Source of the DNA: an uncultured Bacilli bacterium
GTDB taxonomy: Bacteria > Bacillota_I > Bacilli_A > RF39 > UBA660
Reading direction: 5' to 3'
DNA: 8,216 nucleotides
Assembly (NCBI GenBank): GCA_944345045.1
Contig: CALVMI010000080.1
Coordinates: 1-8,216 of the forward strand
Below the pieces are notes generated by a model, which worked only from the letters and a program-made list of their open reading frames with translations, was not told where the DNA came from and ran no database searches. The position numbers and the translations under genes were made by a program. Positions within the stretch are counted from its first letter, which is position 1. Each line of letters begins with the position of its first letter. This document shows positions 1 through 5,432 of the stretch, piece by piece.

Positions 1-119
1 AACTTTTATTTAGTTTTGATTCAGGTTATCAGTTGCATATTAATTTTATTGGGATGAATCATCAAAAGAAAGAAAATATTAAAGTTATTTATAAAACAAT
101 GATGAATTCTTGTCTTTAA
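1..119 (+). CDS. C-terminal end of an unrecognised protein (partial)
   Basis: The frame whose codons begin at base 3 stays open for 38 codons from the window edge to a TAA at 117-119. The other two forward frames stop earlier. The visible peptide includes FDSGYQLHINFIG and ends KTMMNSCL; it is mixed polar and hydrophobic, with no membrane helix or known motif. The start lies outside the window. Support for its being real comes from its neighbour: the decayed minus-strand gene ends at 116-118, so the two genes converge with their stop codons sharing one TTAA. I do not recognise the family and assign no function. Confidence 0.5.
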   Translation, partial: LLFSFDSGYQLHINFIGMNHQKKENIKVIYKTMMNSCL

Positions 120-581
120 TCGAAAATTATCGTACTTTCATATATTTTTTGGTATCTTTTTCTTTTGATTCGTTCTTTTGTTTCGATAAAGAGAAAATCA
201 TAAACTGTTTCCCAGATAGCTCGCCAACCTAAAACAAGGAGAAATTTATGAAAAAATTCGGTTTTTATGAATTAAACAAAAAAGATTAAAAGAACGCCTA
301 TAAAAAAGACAAGGTTGCGAAAACGATTGGTTAAAAGATTTTTTGATTTTTTCTTCATTTAATTCAGTTTTAAAATTTTGTTTAATTAAAGTTGAAATTT
401 CTTTTTTAGTGTTTTCGGTTAATTCTTGGGGACATGAAATATGAATTTCAATTTTTTCCTTGGCTTTAGTGCCAAAACATTCTTCGTAAATAAAATTTTT
501 TAAAATAGGATTTAAAGTTTTTTTGTTAAATGGATGGTAAATATCTGCAACCTGTTTTAAATTAAGATTTATTTTTAACAT
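116..581 (-). pseudogene. Broken gene for a small two-helix membrane protein of unknown function
   Basis: Reading from ATG 581 gives a soluble N-terminal part (MLKINLNLKQVADIYHPFNK, later IEIHISCPQELTE). That frame then turns into nonsense and stops at 246-248. In the frame one base further on, from about 340 downwards, a sensible continuation appears. It has a first helix around NLVFFIGVLLIFFV, an in-frame TAA at 272-274, and a second helix with GWRAIWETVYDFLF (GWRAIWE is at 209-229). A basic tail follows, ending IIFD at the TAA at 116-118. One extra A in a six-A run near 341-355 plus one nonsense change would explain it; intact, the protein would be about 154 residues. From memory, the N-terminal style and the GWxAIWExxYDxLF ending resemble a small membrane protein of unknown function in Firmicutes. 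ATG 581 is preferred over ATG 593 because GGTG at 588-591 sits 6 bases before it. Two separate lesions argue against a simple sequencing error. Confidence 0.75.
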
Positions 582-602
582 TGTAATCACCATGATAACT
601 AT

Positions 603-631
603 ATCATAGAGTTTAAGTGAATTAAAGGGAA
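603..631 (-). promoter_or_regulatory. Possible promoter of the broken membrane-protein gene
   Basis: On the minus strand a TATGAT hexamer (603-608, one mismatch from TATAAT) lies 17 bases after TTCCCT (626-631), which is a poor -35. Transcription would begin near 596, leaving room for the GGTG ribosome binding site of ATG 581 but almost no leader for ATG 593. The weak -35 keeps this tentative. Confidence 0.3.
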
Positions 632-657
632 AAATAAAAAAGCCATTTTCTGGCTTT
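631..657 (-). terminator. Rho-independent terminator of the tRNA-Glu gene
   Basis: On the minus strand, AAAGCCA (651-657) and TGGCTTT (639-645) form a 7-base-pair stem around a five-base loop, followed by a T-rich tract (complement of 631-640). It begins about ten bases after the encoded CCA end of the tRNA, as expected for a single-tRNA transcript. It also separates the tRNA from the broken gene downstream. Confidence 0.8.
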
Positions 658-666
658 GCTTTCTTT

Positions 667-743
667 TGGTGACCCGTACGAGTTTCGAACTCGTGAATGT
701 AACCTTGAGAGGGTTATGTGTTAAACCGCTTCACCAACGGGCC
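667..743 (-). tRNA. tRNA-Glu, anticodon CUC
   Basis: The 77 bases fold into a full cloverleaf with an encoded CCA end. The acceptor stem is GGCCCGT with ACGGGTC (one G-U pair), then discriminator A. The D stem is GTG with CAC. The anticodon stem is TAACC with GGTTA around the loop CTCTCAA. The T arm is ACGAG-TTCGAAA-CTCGT. The invariant U33 precedes the anticodon, which occupies 707-709 and reads CTC, decoding GAG as glutamate. The acceptor end and overall sequence match bacterial tRNA-Glu. Most AT-rich Firmicutes rely on the UUC isoacceptor, so this is probably an additional gene. It has its own promoter and terminator. Confidence 0.95.
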
Positions 744-757
744 ATAAAACTGTAAAC

Positions 758-786
758 ATTTTATCATTATTTAAAGAAATATTCAA
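758..786 (-). promoter_or_regulatory. Promoter of the tRNA-Glu gene
   Basis: On the minus strand TTGAAT (781-786) and TAAAAT (758-763) are separated by exactly 17 bases. Transcription would start near 751, leaving a leader of about 8 bases for RNase P to remove. The -35 bases are shared with the divergent promoter of the flavodoxin operon. Confidence 0.65.
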
Positions 787-810
787 TAAAAAATAAAAAA
801 ATGTTATACT
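782..810 (+). promoter_or_regulatory. Promoter of the flavodoxin / RpiB-like operon (extended -10)
   Basis: TATACT at 805-810 is preceded by TG at 802-803, giving an extended -10 element that can work with a weak -35. The candidate -35 is TTCAAT at 782-787, with 17-base spacing. Transcription would begin near 817, just before the GAGGA ribosome binding site (817-821) and the ATG at 829, so the leader is very short and has no room for a riboswitch. Confidence 0.6.
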
Positions 811-828
811 GAGGTTGAGGATGATATA

Positions 829-1356
829 ATGAAAAGTCTTATTTTGTATTTTAGCAGAGCGGATGATAATTATGCCGTTGGTTATATTTCAAAAGGAAAT
901 ACTGAAATTGTTGCTCAATATATACAAGAAATGACAGGCGCAGATTTATTTAAAGTAGAAAGAGAAGTTCCTTATTCTAAAGAGTATGAAACGTGTGTGA
1001 GAGAAGCCAAAGAAGAATTGCAACAACACAAAAGACCAGCTTTAAAAAAGATGTTAAAAGATATTTCTTCTTATGAAATTATTTATATTGGTTCACCAGT
1101 GTATTTTGATCTTCTTCCTATGCCAATGGTTGCTCAATTAGAAGTTTTAGATTTTTCTGATAAAATAATAATGCCTTTTGTAACTCATGAGGGCTCTGGT
1201 TTGGGCAATGTTGTGAAACAACTAAAACAAGTTTGTAAAAATGCTCATATAATGGAAGGATTAGCTATACCAGGATCGGCTGCAAAGCAATCAAAAAGAG
1301 TAGTTGAAAGTTGGATAAAAAGGAGTGGAGTAAATGAAAATCGCTTTAATAAATGA
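829..1356 (+). CDS. Flavodoxin (Flavodoxin_4-like), FMN-binding
   Basis: This is a 175-residue cytoplasmic flavodoxin-fold protein expected to bind FMN and carry electrons or reduce small substrates. The N-terminal strand ILYFSRADDN (5-14) begins the FMN phosphate loop, which continues after a short insertion as KGNTE (22-26). A split loop of this kind is typical of the Flavodoxin_4 group. GSPVYFDLLPMPM (88-100) is the first ring-contacting loop and THEGSGLG (119-126) the second; GLAIPGS (144-150) closes the fold. Length matches the family. The start follows GAGGA with about 7 bases of spacing. The stop TGA lies inside the next gene, a 23-base overlap, so translation of the two is probably coupled. 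Its redox partner and substrate cannot be told from sequence; an NAD(P)H-quinone-type role is possible but unproven. Confidence 0.92.
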   Translation: MKSLILYFSRADDNYAVGYISKGNTEIVAQYIQEMTGADLFKVEREVPYSKEYETCVREAKEELQQHKRPALKKMLKDISSYEIIYIGSPVYFDLLPMPMVAQLEVLDFSDKIIMPFVTHEGSGLGNVVKQLKQVCKNAHIMEGLAIPGSAAKQSKRVVESWIKRSGVNENRFNK

Positions 1357-1978
1357 AAATAGTCAAAAAAAGAAAAATGTTTTTATTTTAGAAGTATTAG
1401 AGAAAGTAGCTAAAAAATATGGTCATCAAGTTTTTAATTATGGTGTTAGCATGGATAAAGATGCTGATATTGATTATGTTGGTGCAGGCTTACTTACTGG
1501 TATTCTTTTAAATACAAAAGCTGTTGATTTTGTCATTACCGGATGCTCAACTGGTGAGGGTGTGTTAATTAGTGCGAATGCAATGCCTAATGTTTTTTGT
1601 GGGTATGTGGGTGATTTAGTTGATGCCAAATTATTTTCCAAAATTAATGCTGGTAATGCCGTTTCTATTCCATTTGGAAAATATTTTGGTGTGGGCTCTG
1701 AGTATTTACTAGAATCGATTTTTGAAGCTCTTTTTACAACTGATTTTGCTTCCGGATATCCAAGTGAACGAAAGGAAGTGCAAAATATACAGCGAGAATC
1801 TTTGGAATTTTTAAAGAAGACAACCCAGATTCCTTTTGAAGAAGTAATAGAACAAGTAGATAAAGATCTTTTATATTCTGTGATTCATAACGAGTATTTT
1901 GCGGAAAATTTTTTCTTGCATTCGCAAGATGATAGAACAAGTAATTTATTAAAAGATTTATTTGATGCGTGGGAATAG
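1334..1978 (+). CDS. RpiB/LacA/LacB-family sugar-phosphate isomerase homologue
   Basis: This 214-residue cytoplasmic protein belongs to the fold family that interconverts aldose and ketose phosphates (ribose-5-phosphate isomerase B, galactose-6-phosphate isomerase). MKIALINENSQ opens the Rossmann-like strand where classic RpiB has a GSDHAG motif. GCSTGEG (70-76) matches the RpiB CGTGIG loop, so Cys71 sits at the catalytic-cysteine position. ISANAMPNVFCGYV (79-92) and the GNAVSIPFGK stretch (107-116) follow family pattern. Residues from about 145 form a helical C-terminal extension absent from the roughly 150-residue RpiB and LacA/B. The N terminus and length fit a distinct subgroup that I recall from Firmicutes with unproven substrate. 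A strong AGGAG (1321-1325) sits 8 bases before the ATG, inside the flavodoxin gene. Family assignment is good; the substrate is unknown. Confidence 0.87.
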   Translation: MKIALINENSQKKKNVFILEVLEKVAKKYGHQVFNYGVSMDKDADIDYVGAGLLTGILLNTKAVDFVITGCSTGEGVLISANAMPNVFCGYVGDLVDAKLFSKINAGNAVSIPFGKYFGVGSEYLLESIFEALFTTDFASGYPSERKEVQNIQRESLEFLKKTTQIPFEEVIEQVDKDLLYSVIHNEYFAENFFLHSQDDRTSNLLKDLFDAWE

Positions 1979-2007
1979 TTGTGAAAATAATTTTTCTTTT
2001 GTATAAT
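1979..2007 (+). promoter_or_regulatory. Promoter of the first glycosyltransferase gene
   Basis: A perfect TATAAT (2002-2007) lies exactly 17 bases after TTGTGA (1979-1984), which starts immediately after the preceding stop codon. Predicted transcription start is near 2014, inside the 5' arm of the terminator hairpin, so the new transcript would lack most of that arm. Confidence 0.75.
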
Positions 2008-2032
2008 AACCTCTTAAGAAAAGAGGTTTTTT
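2008..2032 (+). terminator. Rho-independent terminator of the flavodoxin / RpiB-like operon
   Basis: AACCTCTT (2008-2015), a five-base loop and AAGAGGTT (2021-2028) form an 8-base-pair stem whose last two T bases continue into a six-T run (2027-2032). The run ends one base before the ATG of the next gene. It lies 30 bases after the RpiB-like stop codon. The 3' arm also holds the next gene's ribosome binding site. Confidence 0.75.
2021..2026 (+). promoter_or_regulatory. Ribosome binding site inside the terminator's 3' arm
   Basis: AAGAGG is the only plausible Shine-Dalgarno sequence for the ATG at 2034, at a spacing of 7 bases. In an RNA reading through from the upstream operon it would be paired in the hairpin and hidden. 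In an RNA starting at the local promoter it would be largely free. Confidence 0.6.
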
Positions 2033-2033
2033 C

Positions 2034-3074
2034 ATGACGAAAGTTTCTGTTGTTATTCCATGTCATAATGTAGAAAAATATGTAGCAACTTGTTTAAATT
2101 CTGTTTTGAAGCAAACGATGGAAGATATAGAAGTTATTACGATTGATGATCATAGTACAGATCAAACTTTGAAAATTTTAAAATATTTTCAAAAACAATA
2201 TCCATTAAAATTAAGAGTTTACAGATTACAAGAAAAAAACGGAGTTTCTGCAGCTCGAAATTTAGGATTAGATTTAGCACAAGGTGAGTATATTGGCTTT
2301 GTAGATGCTGATGATTTGGTTTCTTTAAATATGTATCAAGATTTTTATAATGTAGCTGAAAAAGAACAAGTACCAATTGTTGTTGGTGGTTTTAAAAGAA
2401 TTGAATGTGATGAGTATATAAATCATGAAACTTTTAAAACATCGGTTATTATTAGACAAGGTATTTTGGATTATGTTTCTCATGGAATATTCTTTTTTGG
2501 AGAAGCCCCATCTTGTTGGGATAAATTATTTAAACATGATTTTGTTGCTGATACTAGATTTTTAGAAGGAAAAGTTTTTGAAGATATTGGTTTTACTTTC
2601 CCATTGTTACTCAAAGCAAAAAAGGCCTATGAGTTTCTTAGAGAAGACTATTATTATCGAAAAACTCCAGGAAGTATTATGAGAAATGTTCACAAACCAA
2701 CATGTAAAATTTTTGATTTGATTGATGTTTGCTTATATATGGAAAAATTTGCTGATGAACATCATTTTGATCAAACTCAAAGAATTTTATTAGAAGATTG
2801 TATAAAAGAAAGATTACTTTATAGTTTAGAATTAGTGGATAATTGGAAAGTTTCTGAAGACAAGAGGGATCTTCTCTTAAAAAAAATGGTTTCAGTTTAT
2901 GAGTATTTTTTTCCAAATTTCCAATCTTTTTCTACTAAATATGCTCGATTTTTGTTTTCTGAGTTATCTTTGGAATTTTCAAAATATATTCCCTTACAAA
3001 TATCAAATGAAGAAGATTTGGAAAAGCAAAAAGGGGAAATCTTAAAACTTGTCAAATGTTTTACAAAGAAGTAG
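2034..3074 (+). CDS. Family 2 glycosyltransferase (GT-A fold)
   Basis: This 346-residue protein transfers a sugar from an activated nucleotide donor, most likely to a surface glycan or lipid-linked intermediate on the cytoplasmic face. The N-terminal GT-A domain is clear. VSVVIPCHN (4-12) is the first strand and nucleotide site, and IDDHSTD (37-43) carries the donor-binding aspartates. NGVSAARNLGL (69-79) follows, and VDADD (90-94) contains the metal-binding DxD. The region after about 110 contains WDKLF and a candidate catalytic segment around EDIGF, as in EpsJ-like enzymes, then a variable C-terminal helical region. I see no membrane span. The gene has its own promoter and a terminator in front, so it is separate from the isomerase operon. 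No terminator follows, so some readthrough into the ABC genes is likely. The donor and acceptor sugars cannot be predicted. Confidence 0.92.
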   Translation: MTKVSVVIPCHNVEKYVATCLNSVLKQTMEDIEVITIDDHSTDQTLKILKYFQKQYPLKLRVYRLQEKNGVSAARNLGLDLAQGEYIGFVDADDLVSLNMYQDFYNVAEKEQVPIVVGGFKRIECDEYINHETFKTSVIIRQGILDYVSHGIFFFGEAPSCWDKLFKHDFVADTRFLEGKVFEDIGFTFPLLLKAKKAYEFLREDYYYRKTPGSIMRNVHKPTCKIFDLIDVCLYMEKFADEHHFDQTQRILLEDCIKERLLYSLELVDNWKVSEDKRDLLLKKMVSVYEYFFPNFQSFSTKYARFLFSELSLEFSKYIPLQISNEEDLEKQKGEILKLVKCFTKK

Positions 3075-3100
3075 ATATTGCTATATAAAAAATGTATAAT
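3072..3100 (+). promoter_or_regulatory. Promoter of the ABC exporter genes
   Basis: A perfect TATAAT (3095-3100) preceded by TG lies 17 bases after TAGATA (3072-3077), a four-of-six match to the -35 consensus that overlaps the glycosyltransferase stop codon. Transcription would start near 3107, in front of AAAGGA (3109-3114) and GGAG (3116-3119), which serve the ATG at 3125. Confidence 0.65.
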
Positions 3101-3124
3101 AATTGAGGAAAGGACGGAGAGTTT

Positions 3125-4024
3125 ATGCTAAAAGTAGAGCATATTACAAAATATTATGATAATAATAAAGCAGTTGATGATTTATCTTTTGAAGTTCCTG
3201 ATGGCAAGATATTTGGTTTACTTGGTGTCAATGGAGCAGGTAAAACAACAACTTTTCGAATGATTATTGGTTTACTTGAACCTACTGAAGGTAAAATTAC
3301 TTTGGATGGCAAACCAATTGATTATGATGTAACAGATACCATCGGCTTTTTAACTGAGGAAAGAAGTTTATTAACTAAGTTAACCGTTAAAGAACAAATT
3401 ATTTATTATGGCACGTTAAAAGGAATGAAAGAAGAAGATATTTTACGTGAATTAGATTATTGGTTAGAACGTTTTCAAATTACAGAATATAAGGATCGTA
3501 AAATCAAGGAACTATCTAAAGGTAATCAGCAAAAAGTTCAATTTATTTCAGCTGTGATTAATAATCCAAAATTGCTTATTTTAGATGAACCTTTTTCAGG
3601 ACTTGACCCTATAAATGTTGAAATGTTTATGGAAGCGATTCGTGAGTTTAAAAAAAGAGGAAGTAGTATTATTTTTTCTTCACATCGTATGGAACATGTT
3701 GAGATGTTTTGTGAAAATTTAGTAATTTTAGTTAAAGGAAAAAGTGTTTTAGAAGGTGAATTAAAGCAAATAAAAAAAGAATATCGTAAGAAGAATATCC
3801 ATATTAAAGGAATTGTTGATTTAGAAAAAATTCGTAAGATTTCTGGTGTTTCAAAAGTTATAGAAAATGCAGACGAAATAATCGTAAAAATCGATAATGA
3901 CTCTATTGTTTCAGCTGTGTTTGAGGTTGTAAAAAAAGGTAAGGATATTATAGAGTTTTCGGTAGAAGATCCAACTTTAAATGAGATATTTTTAAGTAAA
4001 GTAGGTGAGTCTTATGAAAAATAA
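3125..4024 (+). CDS. ABC transporter ATP-binding protein, NatA/YhaQ-like
   Basis: This 299-residue cytoplasmic ATPase powers the membrane protein encoded next. GVNGAGKTT (34-42) is Walker A with Lys40. LSKGNQQK (130-137) is the ABC signature in the LSKG-QQK form seen in ABC-2 type exporters. LLILDEP (150-156) is Walker B with Glu155 as catalytic base; SGLDP (158-162) is the D-loop and His187 in SSHRM is the switch histidine. The Q-loop position reads GFLTEERSLL (74-83) without a clear glutamine; a GYLPEERGL form is usual in the YhaQ/NatA-like subgroup. Residues from about 210 form a C-terminal domain like DUF4162. Length and architecture match Bacillus YhaQ (about 298 residues). Family members have been linked to sodium or drug export, but the substrate here is unproven. 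The gene overlaps the permease gene by 11 bases. Confidence 0.93.
   Translation: MLKVEHITKYYDNNKAVDDLSFEVPDGKIFGLLGVNGAGKTTTFRMIIGLLEPTEGKITLDGKPIDYDVTDTIGFLTEERSLLTKLTVKEQIIYYGTLKGMKEEDILRELDYWLERFQITEYKDRKIKELSKGNQQKVQFISAVINNPKLLILDEPFSGLDPINVEMFMEAIREFKKRGSSIIFSSHRMEHVEMFCENLVILVKGKSVLEGELKQIKKEYRKKNIHIKGIVDLEKIRKISGVSKVIENADEIIVKIDNDSIVSAVFEVVKKGKDIIEFSVEDPTLNEIFLSKVGESYEK
4003..4009 (+). promoter_or_regulatory. Ribosome binding site that sets the permease start
   Basis: AGGTGAG lies four bases before the ATG at 4014. A GTG at 4005 in the same frame would add three residues (MSL), but it falls inside this sequence and has no binding site of its own. ATG 4014 is therefore preferred. Confidence 0.65.
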
Positions 4025-5333
4025 ATTGAAATTTTTGACGAAGCAAAGTTTAGATAAAAAGATTAAAACAAAGTGGTTTAAAGGAGTTAATATTTTATTA
4101 CTTGTACTATTTGTTTTAATTATGAATGTAGATCGTGTTATTTCCTTTTTTGGAGGAGATTTTGAAGAACAAATAACGATTTATGTTAAAGATGAAGTAA
4201 ATGTGTATGATAGTTTTGTAAGTTCCTTTGAAAGTACTTCAGAAATGCTTGGTGAATCTAAAAATTTTGTGATTGAACAAACAACTGAGGATTTGGAAGT
4301 TTTAAAAGAAGAACTTACAAACACTACTGATAAAATACTTGTTCATATTTATCCTGATGAAGCTAATTATATGAAAGCTAGTATTATTTCTTATGAAGAT
4401 ATCGGTACTGTTTCTACACAGCTTATTTCTTCATCAATTAATAGTGTGAAATCTTTAGTTGCTGTTTCAGAAAGCGGACTTACTGAGGAACAAATTAATG
4501 CTTTAACTACACCAGTAGAAATTGAAACAATCTTGACGAATCCTGATGTTGAAAATCAAGCGGGAAAAGACATTGTCGCGGCTGGTGTGATGCTCATATT
4601 TATTCTTCCATGCTTTTTCTTACTCATTATGCTTGTTCAAATGATTGGTGCAGAAGTAAATGACGAAAAATCTACTAGAAGTATGGAAATAATTATTTCC
4701 AATGTTCCACCTAAGATTCACTTTTTATCCAAGATTTTTGCGTCTACCGCATTTGTAATAATTCAAGGTCTTTTGTTAATTTTATATGGCGGGATAGCTT
4801 TAATTGTTCGTAATATGCTAGGCGGAACTGGCCTTGCAGCGGTGAGTGGGGAAGTTACAAGTCAAATAGGTGAGATACTGCAAATGGTAAAAGATACAGG
4901 TGTATTTAGTTTATTGTTGCAAGGACTACCAATTATATTGATATTATTTGTGTTGTCGTTTATTGCTTATGCGATTGTTGCAGGAGTTTTAGCTTCAATG
5001 ACAACGAGTATTGAAGATTTTCAACAATTACAAACACCAATTATGTTAATTATCTTAGTTGGTTATTATTTGGCAATCATGGCCGTTCAATTTGATGGTT
5101 CAGTTTTTATTGAAATTGCCTCTTATGTTCCTATGCTTTCTTTCTTGTTGTCGCCGGTTTTATATATGATTGGTCAAATTACAATATGGCAAATGCTTCT
5201 TTCAACAATTATTATGGCTTTGTTTACTTGGGTAATATTCCGTTATGGTCTTCGTATTTATAAAGTAGGAATTTTAAATTATTCTTCTTCAAAGCTTTGG
5301 AAGAAAATGTTTAAATCTTTGAAACAAAAATAA
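4014..5333 (+). CDS. ABC-2 type exporter permease, NatB/YhaP-like
   Basis: This 439-residue integral membrane protein forms the channel of the exporter with the preceding ATPase. It has the ABC2_membrane_3 layout: a basic N terminus, one helix at about 25-40, and a large extracellular domain at about 45-185 rich in Glu, Ser and Thr. A membrane domain of five or six helices follows, at roughly 188-210, 243-264, 299-327, 342-358 and 366-412. The cytoplasmic segment after the second helix reads NDEKSTRSMEIIISNVPP, matching the conserved EKTSR-MEVLLSS-SP coupling motif of YhaP/NatB proteins. YVPMLSFLLSP near the C terminus corresponds to the family's Y(I/V)P--SP segment. The C-terminal tail is basic and cytoplasmic. 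The pair is probably translated together. Sodium, antibiotic, peptide and lipid are all possible substrates; sequence does not decide. Confidence 0.9.
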   Translation: MKNKLKFLTKQSLDKKIKTKWFKGVNILLLVLFVLIMNVDRVISFFGGDFEEQITIYVKDEVNVYDSFVSSFESTSEMLGESKNFVIEQTTEDLEVLKEELTNTTDKILVHIYPDEANYMKASIISYEDIGTVSTQLISSSINSVKSLVAVSESGLTEEQINALTTPVEIETILTNPDVENQAGKDIVAAGVMLIFILPCFFLLIMLVQMIGAEVNDEKSTRSMEIIISNVPPKIHFLSKIFASTAFVIIQGLLLILYGGIALIVRNMLGGTGLAAVSGEVTSQIGEILQMVKDTGVFSLLLQGLPIILILFVLSFIAYAIVAGVLASMTTSIEDFQQLQTPIMLIILVGYYLAIMAVQFDGSVFIEIASYVPMLSFLLSPVLYMIGQITIWQMLLSTIIMALFTWVIFRYGLRIYKVGILNYSSSKLWKKMFKSLKQK

Positions 5334-5353
5334 AATATCTATTTTGTAAAAAT

Positions 5354-5379
5354 CATCATGAGAAATCATGGTGTTTTTT
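5354..5379 (+). terminator. Rho-independent terminator of the ABC exporter operon
   Basis: CATCATG (5354-5360) pairs with CATGGTG (5367-5373), seven pairs including one G-U, around a six-base loop. Six T follow (5374-5379). It lies 20 bases after the permease stop codon and just before the next promoter. Confidence 0.75.
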
Positions 5380-5381
5380 AA

Positions 5382-5410
5382 TTGAGATTTTTTTTGTTTT
5401 TTAGTATAAT
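5382..5410 (+). promoter_or_regulatory. Strong promoter of the amidase / glycosyltransferase operon
   Basis: TTGAGA (5382-5387) and TATAAT (5405-5410) are separated by exactly 17 bases, the closest match to the sigma-A consensus in the window (one mismatch). Predicted start is near 5417, just before AGGAG (5419-5423). The leader is therefore about 16 bases. Confidence 0.82.
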
Positions 5411-5432
5411 CTTAGAGTAGGAGTAAAGAAGT

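Noticed and set aside
300..360. Programmed ribosomal frameshift at the A-rich run of the minus-strand gene
   Set aside because: Reaching the good frame needs a +1 shift with no stalling stop or rare codon at the site, and a further TAA at 272-274 would still end translation.
246..593. A 115-residue minus-strand reading frame taken as an intact gene
   Set aside because: Its last 30 or so residues look like random translation, while the shifted frame gives membrane helices and a plausible tail. It is treated as part of a pseudogene starting at 581.
1734..2066. Minus-strand frame of 110 codons across the isomerase end and the promoter region
   Set aside because: It is a shadow of the plus-strand isomerase, crosses the promoter and terminator, and its protein shows no domain.
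2137..2376. Minus-strand frames inside the first glycosyltransferase (also 2677-2916) and inside the amidase (6423-6725)
   Set aside because: They lie wholly within well-supported genes and their translations have no recognisable features.
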